Assembly (NCBI GenBank): GCA_034506175.1
Contig: JAPDQB010000002.1
Span: 124,001-188,000 of the forward strand
DNA length: 64,000 bases
Origin: a candidate division KSB1 bacterium
GTDB lineage: Bacteria > Zhuqueibacterota > Zhuqueibacteria > Zhuqueibacterales > Zhuqueibacteraceae
Reading direction: 5' to 3'
The position numbers were made by a program, and so were the translations under genes. This document shows, piece by piece, positions 56,991-64,000 of the stretch (position 1 is the first letter of the stretch; the number at the start of each line of letters is the position of its first letter). The notes beneath the pieces are model-generated. The model saw only the letters and a program-made list of their open reading frames with translations. It had not been told where the DNA came from and ran no database searches.

Positions 56991-59900
56991 TTACCCGCCG
57001 TATTCCTCCCAGCTTTTGATTTGCAAATCTTCCATGCTTTTGGAAACGATGGTTTCGGCAAAACGTTTTGCCAGATGCAGCTCGGTGATCAAGGGAATGG
57101 CAAAATCCACGGCTTTGCGGCGGATGATGTAATCGTTGGTCAATTCCTCTTCCTGGTAATTCTTCGGAATATTGATGACGAGATCGATTTTGCGCTCGGT
57201 GAGATATTCCAAAACGTTGGGGCTCGCTTTTTCCGTCGGCCAGTTCAGCACCTCGGTTTCGATGCCGTACTGCCGCATAAATTCCGCGGTGCCGCGCGTG
57301 GCATAAAGCCGGACGCCGGAATTTTGCAGGGCCTTCGCGCTCGCCACAAATTCCGCTTTGCCCTCGAGCGGACCGGTGGAAAGCAAAACGCTGCGGATCG
57401 GCAGCTTGTAGCCGACCGACAGCATGGCTTTGAGAAAGGCCTCGGCAAAATCATCGCCGAGGCAGCCGACCTCGCCAGTGGAGCTCATTTCAACGCCGAG
57501 CGTGGGATCGGCGCCTTGCAAGCGCGTGAATGAAAACTGCGGCGCTTTGACGCCGACGTATTCAAGCTCCATAAATGAGCGGTCGAATTTCGCCGCCGGC
57601 GCGTTCATGATCACGCGTGTTGCCAGATCGATAAAATTGGTTTTGTAAACTTTTGAAACAAACGGGAAACTCCGCGAAGCGCGCAAGTTGCACTCGATCA
57701 CCTTCACGTCGTTGTCGCGCGTGATGAACTGAATATTGAACGGCCCGCTGATCTCCAGCGCCGCGGCGATTTTTTTGGAGATCATGCGCACACGGCGGAT
57801 GGTTTCGAGCGAGGCATGCTGCGGCGGCAAAACCAGCGTCGCATCGCCGGAGTGGACGCCGGCATTTTCAACGTGCTCGCTGATGGCGTAAACCAACACC
57901 TCGCCGGCTTTGGCGACGCCGTCAAATTCGATCTCTTTCGCGTTCTCAATAAATTTGCTGATAACGACCGGATGCTCGGCGGAGATTGCTGTCGCCTTGT
58001 CCAAGAACTTGACCAGCTCGTTGTCGTTGACCGCCACACTCATCGCCGACCCGCTCAACACATACGACGGTCGCACCAGCACCGGATACTCGACTTTTTG
58101 CGCAAAGGCTTTGGCTTCTTCCAACGAACTGAGTTCCTGCCACACCGGCTGGTCGATGCCCAACTGGTCGAGCAGCGAAGAAAATTTGTGGCGATCCTCG
58201 GCGCGGTCGATCATCTCCGGCGAGGTGCCGAGAATTTTCATGCCGGCCTCGCGCAGCTTGAGCGCCAGGTTGTTCGGCGTTTGCCCGCCCATCGCGATGA
58301 TGATACCGAGCGCCTGTTCTTTTTCGTAAATTTCCGCAATCGTTTCCAGGCGCAGCTCTTCAAAATAAAGCCGGTCGCACTCGTCGTAATCGGTGCTCAC
58401 CGTTTCCGGATTGTAGTTGATCATGACGGTGTGATAGCCGAGCTTTTTGAGCGTCATCACCGCGTTGACGCAGCACCAATCAAACTCCACCGAGCTGCCG
58501 ATGCGGTACACGCCGGAGCCGAGCACGATGACGGATTTTTTGCCGCTCGCCGTCACGTCGTCGGCGCTGCCGTTGTAGGTCAAATAAAGAAAATTCGTCT
58601 GCGCCGGATATTCCGCGGCGAGCGTGTCGATCTGCTTCACCACCGGCGCCAGGCCGTAATTGCGGCGCATGGCGCGGACTTCCGGCTCTTGCGCGCCGAG
58701 CGTTTTGGCGACTTGCGCATCGGAAAATCCGGCCTTTTTCGCATCCCGCAAAATGCCTTTCGGACAAACGCCGCCGGCATAAACTTTCAGCTTCTCCGCA
58801 ATATCCAAAACGTTTTTGATTTTATACAAAAACCATTTGTCGATGTGCGTCAGCTCGTGAATGCGGTCAATCGAAAAGCCGGCTCGCAGCGCCAACGGAA
58901 TGGCGAAGACACGCTCGTCGGTCGGGTTCTGCAACTCCTCTTCGAGATTGCCGAATTTGAGATGATCGTTGCCGATCAGGCCGTGTACGCCAATCTCGAG
59001 CATGCGCAGCGCTTTCTGCAACGCTTCCTCGAAATTGCGGCCGATCGCCATCACCTCGCCGACGGATTTCATGCCGGAGCCGAGGCGCTTGGAGACGTTG
59101 CGAAACTTCTTCAAATCCCAGCGCGGAATTTTGACGACGACGTAATCCAGCGCCGGCTCGAAGCAGGCCATCGTGGTTTGGGTGATCTGATTTTTAAGAT
59201 CAACCAGGCTGTGGCCGAGCGCCAATTTCGCAGCGATAAACGCGAGCGGATAGCCGGTCGCCTTCGAGGCCAGCGCCGAGCTGCGCGAAAGCCGCGCGTT
59301 GACTTCGATGACGCGATAATCTTCGGATTTGGGGTCGAGCGCGTATTGAATGTTGCACTCGCCGACGATGCCGAGATGGCGGATGACGCGAATGGCGATC
59401 TCGCGCAGTTTGTGATATTCGTTGTTGCTCAACGTCTGGCTGGGCGCGACGACGATGCTCTCACCGGTGTGAATGCCGAGCGGATCGAAATTTTCCATAT
59501 TGCACACGGTGATGCAATTGTCGTAGCTGTCGCGCACGACTTCGTATTCGATCTCTTTCCAGCCTTTGAGATATTCTTCGACGAGAATTTGGTTGGTGTA
59601 CGCGAAAGCTTTATCCGCCAGCTCGCTCACTTCCTGCTCGTTGGTGCACAGACCGGAGCCAAGCCCGCCAAGCGCGTAAGCAATGCGAATCATCACCGGA
59701 AAGCCGATTTCATGCGCGACGCGAATGGCCTCCGCGCGCGAAGTGACCGCCACACTGCGCGGCACTTTGACGCCGATCTCGCGCAGCTTGTCGGCAAAAA
59801 TCTGGCGATCTTCCGTCGCCTCAATCGCCGAAATCGGTGTGCCGAGCACTTTGAGATTGTATTTCTCAAAGACGCCGCTCTTCGCCAACGCAACCCCGCA

Positions 59901-60185
59901 GTTCAACGCCGTCTGCCCACCGAATCCCAGCAGAATGCCGTCGGGCTTTTCTTTTTGAATGATCTTCTCGACAAAATACGGATTGACCGGCAGAAAATAA
60001 ACTTTGTCGGCGAGATGCTCGGAGGTTTGTATCGTCGCGATATTCGGGTTGATCAGAATCGTCGCAATATTTTCCTGCTTCAGCGCCTTGATCGCCTGAC
60101 TGCCGGAGTAATCAAACTCGCCGGCCTCGCCGATCTTGAGCGCGGAGCTGCCGAGGAGGATGATTTTTTGAGGGGGGGTGTGCAT
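56991..60185 (-). CDS. carB: Carbamoyl-phosphate synthase large subunit
   Basis: The 1064-residue product is a full-length CarB (E. coli has 1073). It has two ATP-grasp halves, each preceded by a pre-ATP-grasp domain (GEAGEFDYSGSQAIKALKQ in the first half, GSSVEFDWCCVNAVMTLKK in the second), an oligomerisation domain, and a C-terminal MGS-like allosteric domain (GVRLYATRGTAEFMRQYG). It makes carbamoyl phosphate for pyrimidines and arginine using ammonia from CarA. Here the expected upstream carA is only a 36-codon remnant at 61130-61240, so CarA must be encoded elsewhere or ammonia used directly. Confidence 0.97.
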   Translation of the reverse strand: MHTPPQKIILLGSSALKIGEAGEFDYSGSQAIKALKQENIATILINPNIATIQTSEHLADKVYFLPVNPYFVEKIIQKEKPDGILLGFGGQTALNCGVALAKSGVFEKYNLKVLGTPISAIEATEDRQIFADKLREIGVKVPRSVAVTSRAEAIRVAHEIGFPVMIRIAYALGGLGSGLCTNEQEVSELADKAFAYTNQILVEEYLKGWKEIEYEVVRDSYDNCITVCNMENFDPLGIHTGESIVVAPSQTLSNNEYHKLREIAIRVIRHLGIVGECNIQYALDPKSEDYRVIEVNARLSRSSALASKATGYPLAFIAAKLALGHSLVDLKNQITQTTMACFEPALDYVVVKIPRWDLKKFRNVSKRLGSGMKSVGEVMAIGRNFEEALQKALRMLEIGVHGLIGNDHLKFGNLEEELQNPTDERVFAIPLALRAGFSIDRIHELTHIDKWFLYKIKNVLDIAEKLKVYAGGVCPKGILRDAKKAGFSDAQVAKTLGAQEPEVRAMRRNYGLAPVVKQIDTLAAEYPAQTNFLYLTYNGSADDVTASGKKSVIVLGSGVYRIGSSVEFDWCCVNAVMTLKKLGYHTVMINYNPETVSTDYDECDRLYFEELRLETIAEIYEKEQALGIIIAMGGQTPNNLALKLREAGMKILGTSPEMIDRAEDRHKFSSLLDQLGIDQPVWQELSSLEEAKAFAQKVEYPVLVRPSYVLSGSAMSVAVNDNELVKFLDKATAISAEHPVVISKFIENAKEIEFDGVAKAGEVLVYAISEHVENAGVHSGDATLVLPPQHASLETIRRVRMISKKIAAALEISGPFNIQFITRDNDVKVIECNLRASRSFPFVSKVYKTNFIDLATRVIMNAPAAKFDRSFMELEYVGVKAPQFSFTRLQGADPTLGVEMSSTGEVGCLGDDFAEAFLKAMLSVGYKLPIRSVLLSTGPLEGKAEFVASAKALQNSGVRLYATRGTAEFMRQYGIETEVLNWPTEKASPNVLEYLTERKIDLVINIPKNYQEEELTNDYIIRRKAVDFAIPLITELHLAKRFAETIVSKSMEDLQIKSWEEYGG

Positions 60186-60290
60186 GAATCAAAAGCTTGT
60201 ATTTGAATAACCAACGGGTGAAAACGGCCAACGGATATGAAAGCTCTTTTAAATATCACCAGGCTTTTGTCTAAAAAATTTCAGAATTTA

Positions 60291-61028
60291 TCAGCGACGA
60301 CGATAACCTTTGGCAATTATGCGAGCATTGAGTTCTTGAATTTCTCTTGTAAATTTGGTGTCATCCAACTCAGAGAGTTCAGGTATTTTATCTAAAGCAG
60401 AGGCTTTCATTGCAACCTGCGTCGGCAAGCGAACAAAGTCTTTATCATTTATCAGCTTTTTTAGTCTACCAATAAGTTCTTTCTCTTTCGAGCGACGTTC
60501 TTCTTCTAACTTCTTTCGACTCTCTTCTATCTTTTGTATCATCCTGTATTCATCTTCTTCTATTTTTCCAATCGCTTCCTCACGCAGTTTAAGAAAATCA
60601 TTCCACCAGGATTCATAGAGATAGAAATCTAAAATACTCTCTCCAACTCGTAAAGATAGTTTAAAAGCACACTCCTTGCCAATATACTTTTTGTATTCGC
60701 TTATTGAAGACAATACAGTTGGCAAATATATTTCTTTTGGCTGCTCGTTATCATCTTCGTTATCAAAATCTTCATCAATGTCTTCGTCAAAGCCATCATC
60801 TTCATCGTATAAAGCACCATCTACTTCGTATATGAAGTCTGTATCTTGTAATATTTTCGCAAACACAAAAATCACTTTTGTATTCAAGACCTTTGCTGCC
60901 TTGACAAATTCCTCGAAGTCACCGATAAATGGTAATCCTTCACTTTCGTCTTTTTCTGTGCTGCCTTCCACGCGTATTGGAAATAGATCACATGAAGTTA
61001 TCTTTTCAACAAGTTCTTTTGAATTCAT
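60291..61028 (-). CDS. Hypothetical protein of foreign composition
   Basis: The 245-residue product is unknown to me. It starts MNSKELVEKITSCDLFPIRV, has an acidic segment (EDDGFDEDIDEDFDNEDDNE) about 75-95 and a long lysine/glutamate-rich helix (145-190, IEESRKKLEEERRSKEKELI), perhaps a coiled coil. The DNA is clearly more AT-rich than its neighbours and the codon use differs. AAGGAG lies just upstream of the ATG. It sits between carB and a carA remnant, so it entered there by insertion or recombination. Confidence 0.7.
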   Translation of the reverse strand: MNSKELVEKITSCDLFPIRVEGSTEKDESEGLPFIGDFEEFVKAAKVLNTKVIFVFAKILQDTDFIYEVDGALYDEDDGFDEDIDEDFDNEDDNEQPKEIYLPTVLSSISEYKKYIGKECAFKLSLRVGESILDFYLYESWWNDFLKLREEAIGKIEEDEYRMIQKIEESRKKLEEERRSKEKELIGRLKKLINDKDFVRLPTQVAMKASALDKIPELSELDDTKFTREIQELNARIIAKGYRRR

Positions 61029-61129
61029 TTCGGACTCCTTCTCATATACAGTCCCTGCACCTTGCCTCGCGAAGCCAGTGCAAATTCCTCCACAAATTAG
61101 GACCCGCTCATATCTCCATCTAACTAATT

Positions 61130-61240
61130 TTATATCAGCTTGACAAACTCATCAAACCAAAACACCGTATCCACCGGGCCGGGCGAGGCTTCGGAATGGA
61201 ATTGCACGCCCATGAACGGCTTACTACGGTGGCGAATGCT
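61130..61240 (-). pseudogene. carA: 3' remnant of carA
   Basis: The minus strand encodes [20 protein letters not shown] followed by [16 protein letters not shown] and TAA. This is the C-terminal end of carbamoyl-phosphate synthase small subunit, including the catalytic His of the GATase site ([11 protein letters not shown]). Two stop codons in a row precede it in frame, and upstream lies the HEPN gene. So only the last 36 codons of about 370 remain, in the right orientation for a carAB operon. Confidence 0.85.
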
Positions 61241-61270
61241 TCATCATTTTACGCCCACAATAAATTAAAT

Positions 61271-61699
61271 TTAAGATGTTTCCGGCAAGTTTAAATCCCC
61301 ATTGATCAACTGGGTTCTTTTGAATTCTACTTCAGCAATCAATTGTTGAGCATTTTGAAATTGAGGAAGAGCTTCTTTCTCAGAGGGGATAACAAAATCA
61401 TCGTAATCAAAATCCTGCCTCGAGTCAAATGCGGTATGGGCAATTTCACTGAAGCGTTTATCGAAAATGTTCGTCTTGACAAAGTATTGGTCAAACAACG
61501 TTAAGGTGCCGGAGTGTTTCTTGCTATCGAGCTTGATCAAACTCAACAATGAACGAATAGCATTGAAAATGGCGTAATAAGAGCGATTGATACTGCCATC
61601 ATACATCTGATTATTCAAGAGAAATTCTGCTTGCTTCAATAAGCTTTTCGCTTTTTGAAAACGATGCTCTGACAAATCAAGCACTTTTTGTTCTAACAT
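61271..61699 (-). CDS. HEPN domain protein, probable toxin of an MNT/HEPN pair
   Basis: The 142-residue product is a HEPN/UPF0332 protein: EHRFQKAKSLLKQAEFLL, MYDGSINRSYYAIFNAIRSLL, TLTLFDQYFVK and FDKRFSEIAHTAFDSRQDFDYDDF. HEPN toxins of this group are RNases or are AMPylated by their MNT partner (HepT-MntA). A typical Rx4-6H site is not obvious; the FDSRQDFDY segment is the likely functional region. It overlaps the nucleotidyltransferase gene by seven bases, the expected operon order. Confidence 0.85.
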   Translation of the reverse strand: MLEQKVLDLSEHRFQKAKSLLKQAEFLLNNQMYDGSINRSYYAIFNAIRSLLSLIKLDSKKHSGTLTLFDQYFVKTNIFDKRFSEIAHTAFDSRQDFDYDDFVIPSEKEALPQFQNAQQLIAEVEFKRTQLINGDLNLPETS

Positions 61700-62019
61700 A
61701 ATCGCACACTATCACGTTGAATTTCCTGATAAAACAAGGTTTGATAGAACTCATTCTGTTGCCAAATTTTTAAATCTTTGATGACGGGTGAAATACAAAC
61801 GCCATGCTTTAAGGAATAATTCGAAGAAAGCTTGCTCAATTCTTTTCGCAGTTGATAATCGAACTGCTTAACAATGATGAGAATGTCAATGTCAGAATCT
61901 TTCTCAGCCTCGTTGCGCGCCAAGGAGCCAAATAAGTATTCCGCAACCAGATTGTCGCGCAATATCATTTTGGTTTCATCGGAGAAGCTTTTGATGATTT
62001 TTTCAACCACCGGATTCAT
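61693..62019 (-). CDS. MNT-type nucleotidyltransferase, probable antitoxin
   Basis: The 108-residue product is a minimal nucleotidyltransferase with FGS at 30-32 (YLFGSLARNEAEKDSDID) and the metal-binding Asp43-x-Asp45. In the type VII system MntA adds AMP to the HepT toxin and inactivates it. It lies upstream of the HEPN gene with overlapping ends, as in known pairs. The N-terminus is short. It probably arrived together with the HEPN gene, next to the broken carA. Confidence 0.88.
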   Translation of the reverse strand: MNPVVEKIIKSFSDETKMILRDNLVAEYLFGSLARNEAEKDSDIDILIIVKQFDYQLRKELSKLSSNYSLKHGVCISPVIKDLKIWQQNEFYQTLFYQEIQRDSVRLC

Positions 62020-62082
62020 TGCTACTTTTCTTGTTTAGTGAGATCAATAATGTCTATAGCGATATGATGAAATTACCCATCT

Positions 62083-62380
62083 TTAAGCCTTCCAGTGCCG
62101 GCGCCGAAGATCACGAACCCATGCCACGCTGTCGCTCATATCGTCACGATCTTTCCACATTCCGATAAACGGCTCATTCTTTAATTTCGATCTTTTCGCC
62201 TTTTGCGCGAAAGCCGGGCGCTTACGCGAAACTTTTTTTCCGCTTTCTTCCTCGGCTGCCATTTTTCTTGTCGAGTCTTCGTTCCAGCTCGGCGCGGCTA
62301 ATCGTTTTTTCTTTGCGCCACTTTTCAACAAGTTTCCAGAATTTGTCACTGCTCCCCAACTGCAATTGTTCTTTATCCAT
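62083..62380 (-). pseudogene. Broken antitoxin-like gene
   Basis: From ATG 62380 a 52-codon frame reads MDKEQLQLGSSDKFWKLVEK and then WRKEKTISRAELERRL, a start typical of small antitoxins, and stops at 62222. In another frame (62083-62349) the end reads KRSKLKNEPFIGMWKDRDDM and then SDSVAWVRDLRRRHW, the usual antitoxin C-terminus (DPFIGMWKDRxDMxDSxxWVRxLR). A single gene with an indel in the middle explains both. The matching toxin (PIN type) is not found next to it. Confidence 0.55.
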
Positions 62381-62456
62381 CACTCAACTCCCAAATAGGT
62401 TCCACATGCTCCCACGATAGAATCACACCGGTTTTCTCAAACACTCAAAGCCTCGT

Positions 62457-62530
62457 TTATAGAGAAATCCAACATATCACTCCTTCGGAGTTCAAAAATC
62501 CTGAGGTTCAACTTTTCTATAAACATTGCA
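62457..62530. repeat. Inverted-repeat element
   Basis: TTTATAGA and TCTATAAA flank a segment with ACTCCTTCGGAGT (itself a small hairpin); a degenerate second copy of CATTGCACCTAACGGAGT follows. It resembles a short non-autonomous palindromic element. No transposase is nearby. Confidence 0.45.
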
Positions 62531-62554
62531 CCTAACGGAGTTGACGTGCAGGAT

Positions 62555-62965
62555 TTAACCATATAAACCAGCATCCAATAAATGCCGCCGTTCCGTAATA
62601 TGATCTTCATCATTTAGGTGCAAAAGCTTTATCGTCACTCTCGCTTCGGCGGTGAGGGCCCGAATCGTTGCGCCTTCGAGGACAAAATGATCCGACCACT
62701 TATGAAGGCGCGGATTGAACAATGGCACAAGCTGGCCGGTCACCGGATCAAACGCGCCAACGTTGGGACCTTTGTACCGATTGCACCGAAAACACGCCAG
62801 CGCCAGATTTTCCTCCTCGGTTTTGCCGTCATGCTGACGAGGAATGAGGTGATCCGGCTCATGTTTGTGCAATGCGGCCCATTGCGGCAGCAAACAATAT
62901 TCACAACGATTGCCGGCGCGTTCGATAACCAACCGGCGCAAATGGTTAGGGATTTCGGACCGCAT
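62555..62965 (-). CDS. HNH endonuclease
   Basis: The 136-residue product carries a classical HNH nuclease: RAGNRCEYC, EPDHLIPRQHDGKTEEENLALACFRCNRYKG, in which two CxxC zinc pairs and the DH...N...H residues form the site. The C-terminal part (about 70-136) is typical of the small HNH proteins common in cyanobacteria and filamentous FCB bacteria. It shares a TAATG overlap with a 116-residue upstream gene. A role as homing or defence nuclease cannot be settled from sequence. Confidence 0.9.
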   Translation of the reverse strand: MRSEIPNHLRRLVIERAGNRCEYCLLPQWAALHKHEPDHLIPRQHDGKTEEENLALACFRCNRYKGPNVGAFDPVTGQLVPLFNPRLHKWSDHFVLEGATIRALTAEARVTIKLLHLNDEDHITERRHLLDAGLYG

Positions 62966-63315
62966 TAGGCCCCCGTTTGCAACTGTCTGGCAAGTTGGGC
63001 TTTAAGCTTGATGATCGTATGTTCAATTTTATTCAATTCATCAAGCTCGCGCTGTTCTTCTTCCCCCAAAAGACCGGCGGCATTCAAGGCCAATAGACGC
63101 CGCAATCTGTCCTGCGCTCGCTCAGAAACATGGTAGTCCAACACTTCCTGAGGAGAAGGGTTGGCCGCGAAAAGCTGAATAACCTCTGTCGCCGTCTCGG
63201 TTGCCAACGTTTTGTAGCCGACCAGACTGAGCTCAAGAATGGCCGGTAACCAATTTTGAATTGGCTGAATCTTGTTTGCCAACTCCTCCGGCACTTGCAT
63301 CGTTATTTGAACCAT
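62965..63315 (-). CDS. Hypothetical partner of the HNH endonuclease
   Basis: The 116-residue product starts MVQITMQVPEELANKIQPIQ and continues NWLPAILELSLVGYKTLATE, with an amphipathic coil QRELDELNKIEHTIIKLKAQL at its end. Similar short proteins accompany HNH nucleases in other genomes; they look like ribbon-helix-helix or coiled-coil regulators, so an antitoxin- or immunity-like role is plausible. GAGG lies before the ATG; the stop overlaps the HNH start. The family is otherwise not identified. Confidence 0.75.
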   Translation of the reverse strand: MVQITMQVPEELANKIQPIQNWLPAILELSLVGYKTLATETATEVIQLFAANPSPQEVLDYHVSERAQDRLRRLLALNAAGLLGEEEQRELDELNKIEHTIIKLKAQLARQLQTGA

Positions 63316-63407
63316 ATTTGCCTCGAAACTTATTCGATTTAAAATTAACGATAAGGTCGTCCAAAATCAACAAAAACTTTTTCCCTTAGTTGCAGCCCGT
63401 CTATAGT

Positions 63408-63487
63408 ATCACCACGAAAATGCCGTAGCGCCGGCTTCCAGCCTGCATGCAGACAAGATGTTTGCGCTACATTTTCATCGTGATGGG
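63408..63487. repeat. REP-like palindromic unit, GTAGCGCAGG type
   Basis: CACGAAAATGCCGTAGCGCCGG, palindromes GGCTTCCAGCC and GCAGACAAGATGTTTGC, and the end GCGCTACATTTTCATCGTG. Very similar to the unit upstream of sodC (35711-35810). The outer ends are complementary (CACGAAAATG/CATTTTCATCGTG). Confidence 0.8.
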
Positions 63488-63526
63488 TGTGCAAACGTAC
63501 ATGACAATTACTCTGGGAAAACTATC

Positions 63527-63592
63527 CCTGGCCTGCGGCAGGGCAGGCACGACCGCGAAGATTTTGTAGCGCAGGCATCCTGCCCAATGCTG
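63527..63592. repeat. Related REP-like fragment
   Basis: CCTGCGGCAGGGCAGG and GTAGCGCAGGCATCCTGCCC, a partial, rearranged copy of the GTAGCGCAGG unit. Confidence 0.6.
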
Positions 63593-63776
63593 CTAACTTT
63601 TCGGAAAGGCAAACCAATTGCTGGCAAAAAAATTCAAAAGCAATGACAGAAAAATGAATGGCAAAAACATGGGAGCGGGTTTTCATCAAAAATACTCTTG
63701 GTCGCTTGGTAAGAAGCCTGAATATCTTTCTGCCATACATCTTCCTGTCATGATTTTCTTGAAAAAGTTAGTGACA

Positions 63777-63824
63777 TTGGGCATCCTGCCTGCATTAGTT
63801 TGCAGACAAGATGTCTGCGTTACG
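63777..63824. repeat. Related REP-like fragment
   Basis: GGGCATCCTGCCTGCATTAG then GCAGACAAGATGTCTGCG and TTACGC: the right half of the GTAGCGCAGG unit. Confidence 0.6.
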
Positions 63825-63870
63825 CTATTGTGCAGTAAAACACGAGCAACTATTCGGCCCTCCCCTCGCA

Positions 63871-63947
63871 TGTCATCCCGCAGAGCGGGATCTGTTTTTA
63901 TACCAGCACAGTGCTCGAACTTAAAAAGGATTCCTACGCAATGACAG
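63871..63947. repeat. Dispersed repeat of the TCATTGCGAG-like superfamily
   Basis: TGTCATCCCGCAGAGCGGGATC, then GGATTCCTACGCAATGACAG. The two ends are inverted (TGTCAT/ATGACA), as in the repeat at 34829-34985. Confidence 0.7.
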
Positions 63948-64000
63948 CTTCTTTTTGTACCTGAATAGTTTCAAATGTAATAATCAATCCGGGCGATTCG

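Larger units (their letters stand above)
63316..64000. other. Repeat-rich, gene-free end of the window
   Basis: No supported gene in 685 bases. It contains REP-like units at 63408-63487, 63527-63592 and 63777-63824 and a second kind of dispersed repeat at 63871-63947. Short open frames here (for example with CRQDVC peptides) are translations of repeats. Confidence 0.7.

Noticed and set aside
57816..60206. A 796-codon open frame on the plus strand opposite carB.
   Set aside because: It is the antisense shadow of carB: high-GC third positions keep the opposite strand open, the product is rich in Arg, His, Ala and Phe, and it matches no family.
63618..63944. Open frame of 108 codons at the right end.
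   Set aside because: It contains the CRQDVC peptide produced by REP-like units; no ribosome binding site.

Overview
The window looks like a chromosomal piece, probably from a metagenome-derived genome, of an FCB-group bacterium of the KSB1/Calditrichota/Ignavibacteria kind. This rests on a secreted FG-GAP protein ending in a Por/T9SS-type sorting domain, many TPR and BNR-repeat exported proteins, a DUF4159-MoxR-DUF58-BatA-DUF4175 cluster, and promoters with a TAnnTT-like -10. The phylum is an inference. I found no rRNA, tRNA, CRISPR array, prophage or complete insertion sequence.

Layout. 1-1.4 kb: edge gene and Ku. 1.4-5 kb: two-PDZ protein divergent from an ECF sigma/anti-sigma pair and a lipoprotein. 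5-8.3 kb: large TPR-gluzincin protein, a probable 30-residue ORF and a DUF2283 protein. 8.4-21 kb: a long plus-strand cluster of envelope/chaperone type (two DUF4159, MoxR AAA+, DUF58, BatA-VWA, DUF4175, dienelactone hydrolase, second VWA membrane protein). 21-22.6 kb: gene-poor stretch with a strong hairpin and a strong terminator. 22.6-25.8 kb: release-factor-like protein, decayed mazEF-like pair, T9SS-exported FG-GAP protein. 26-33.3 kb: candidate small RNA with terminator, adenylate kinase, permuted papain-fold protein, very large BNR protein. 33.3-38.5 kb: GAF sigma-54 regulator, SodC, and a sigma factor-zinc finger-lipoprotein-GlcD operon. 39-48.7 kb: CHAT/TPR protein, DUF255 protein, HAD phosphatase, ComEC, QueE. 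48.8-54.2 kb: Uma2, RNA ligase, and a LuxE-LuxC-aminotransferase operon. 54-60 kb: a frameshifted lipoprotein gene, YHS protein, truncated PAP2, TerC, CarB. 60-64 kb: accessory region with an AT-rich orphan, a 36-codon carA remnant, MNT/HEPN toxin-antitoxin genes, a broken antitoxin, an HNH endonuclease pair and several dispersed repeats.

The most unusual signal is a set of about a dozen intergenic elements built from short tandem words of 6 to 9 bases whose last base or bases vary (GAGTAN, CGTAAAN, CGTGNNA, TGGAGTNN, GGTTAACN, TCCGYGTCA). Most are followed or preceded by the same word in inverted orientation, so that they can fold into a hairpin. Most lie within about 15 bases downstream of a stop codon, and most word families occur twice in the window. 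They share architecture but not sequence, so a similarity search would not group them.

A second theme is gene decay: carA, the mazEF-like pair, a TPR lipoprotein, a PAP2 phosphatase and an antitoxin are all truncated or frameshifted, and conventional dispersed repeats cluster beside some of them. A third is an uncommon operon in which acyl activation (LuxE), acyl reduction (LuxC) and a class III aminotransferase are coupled, suggesting conversion of a carboxylic acid to an amine by way of an aldehyde.
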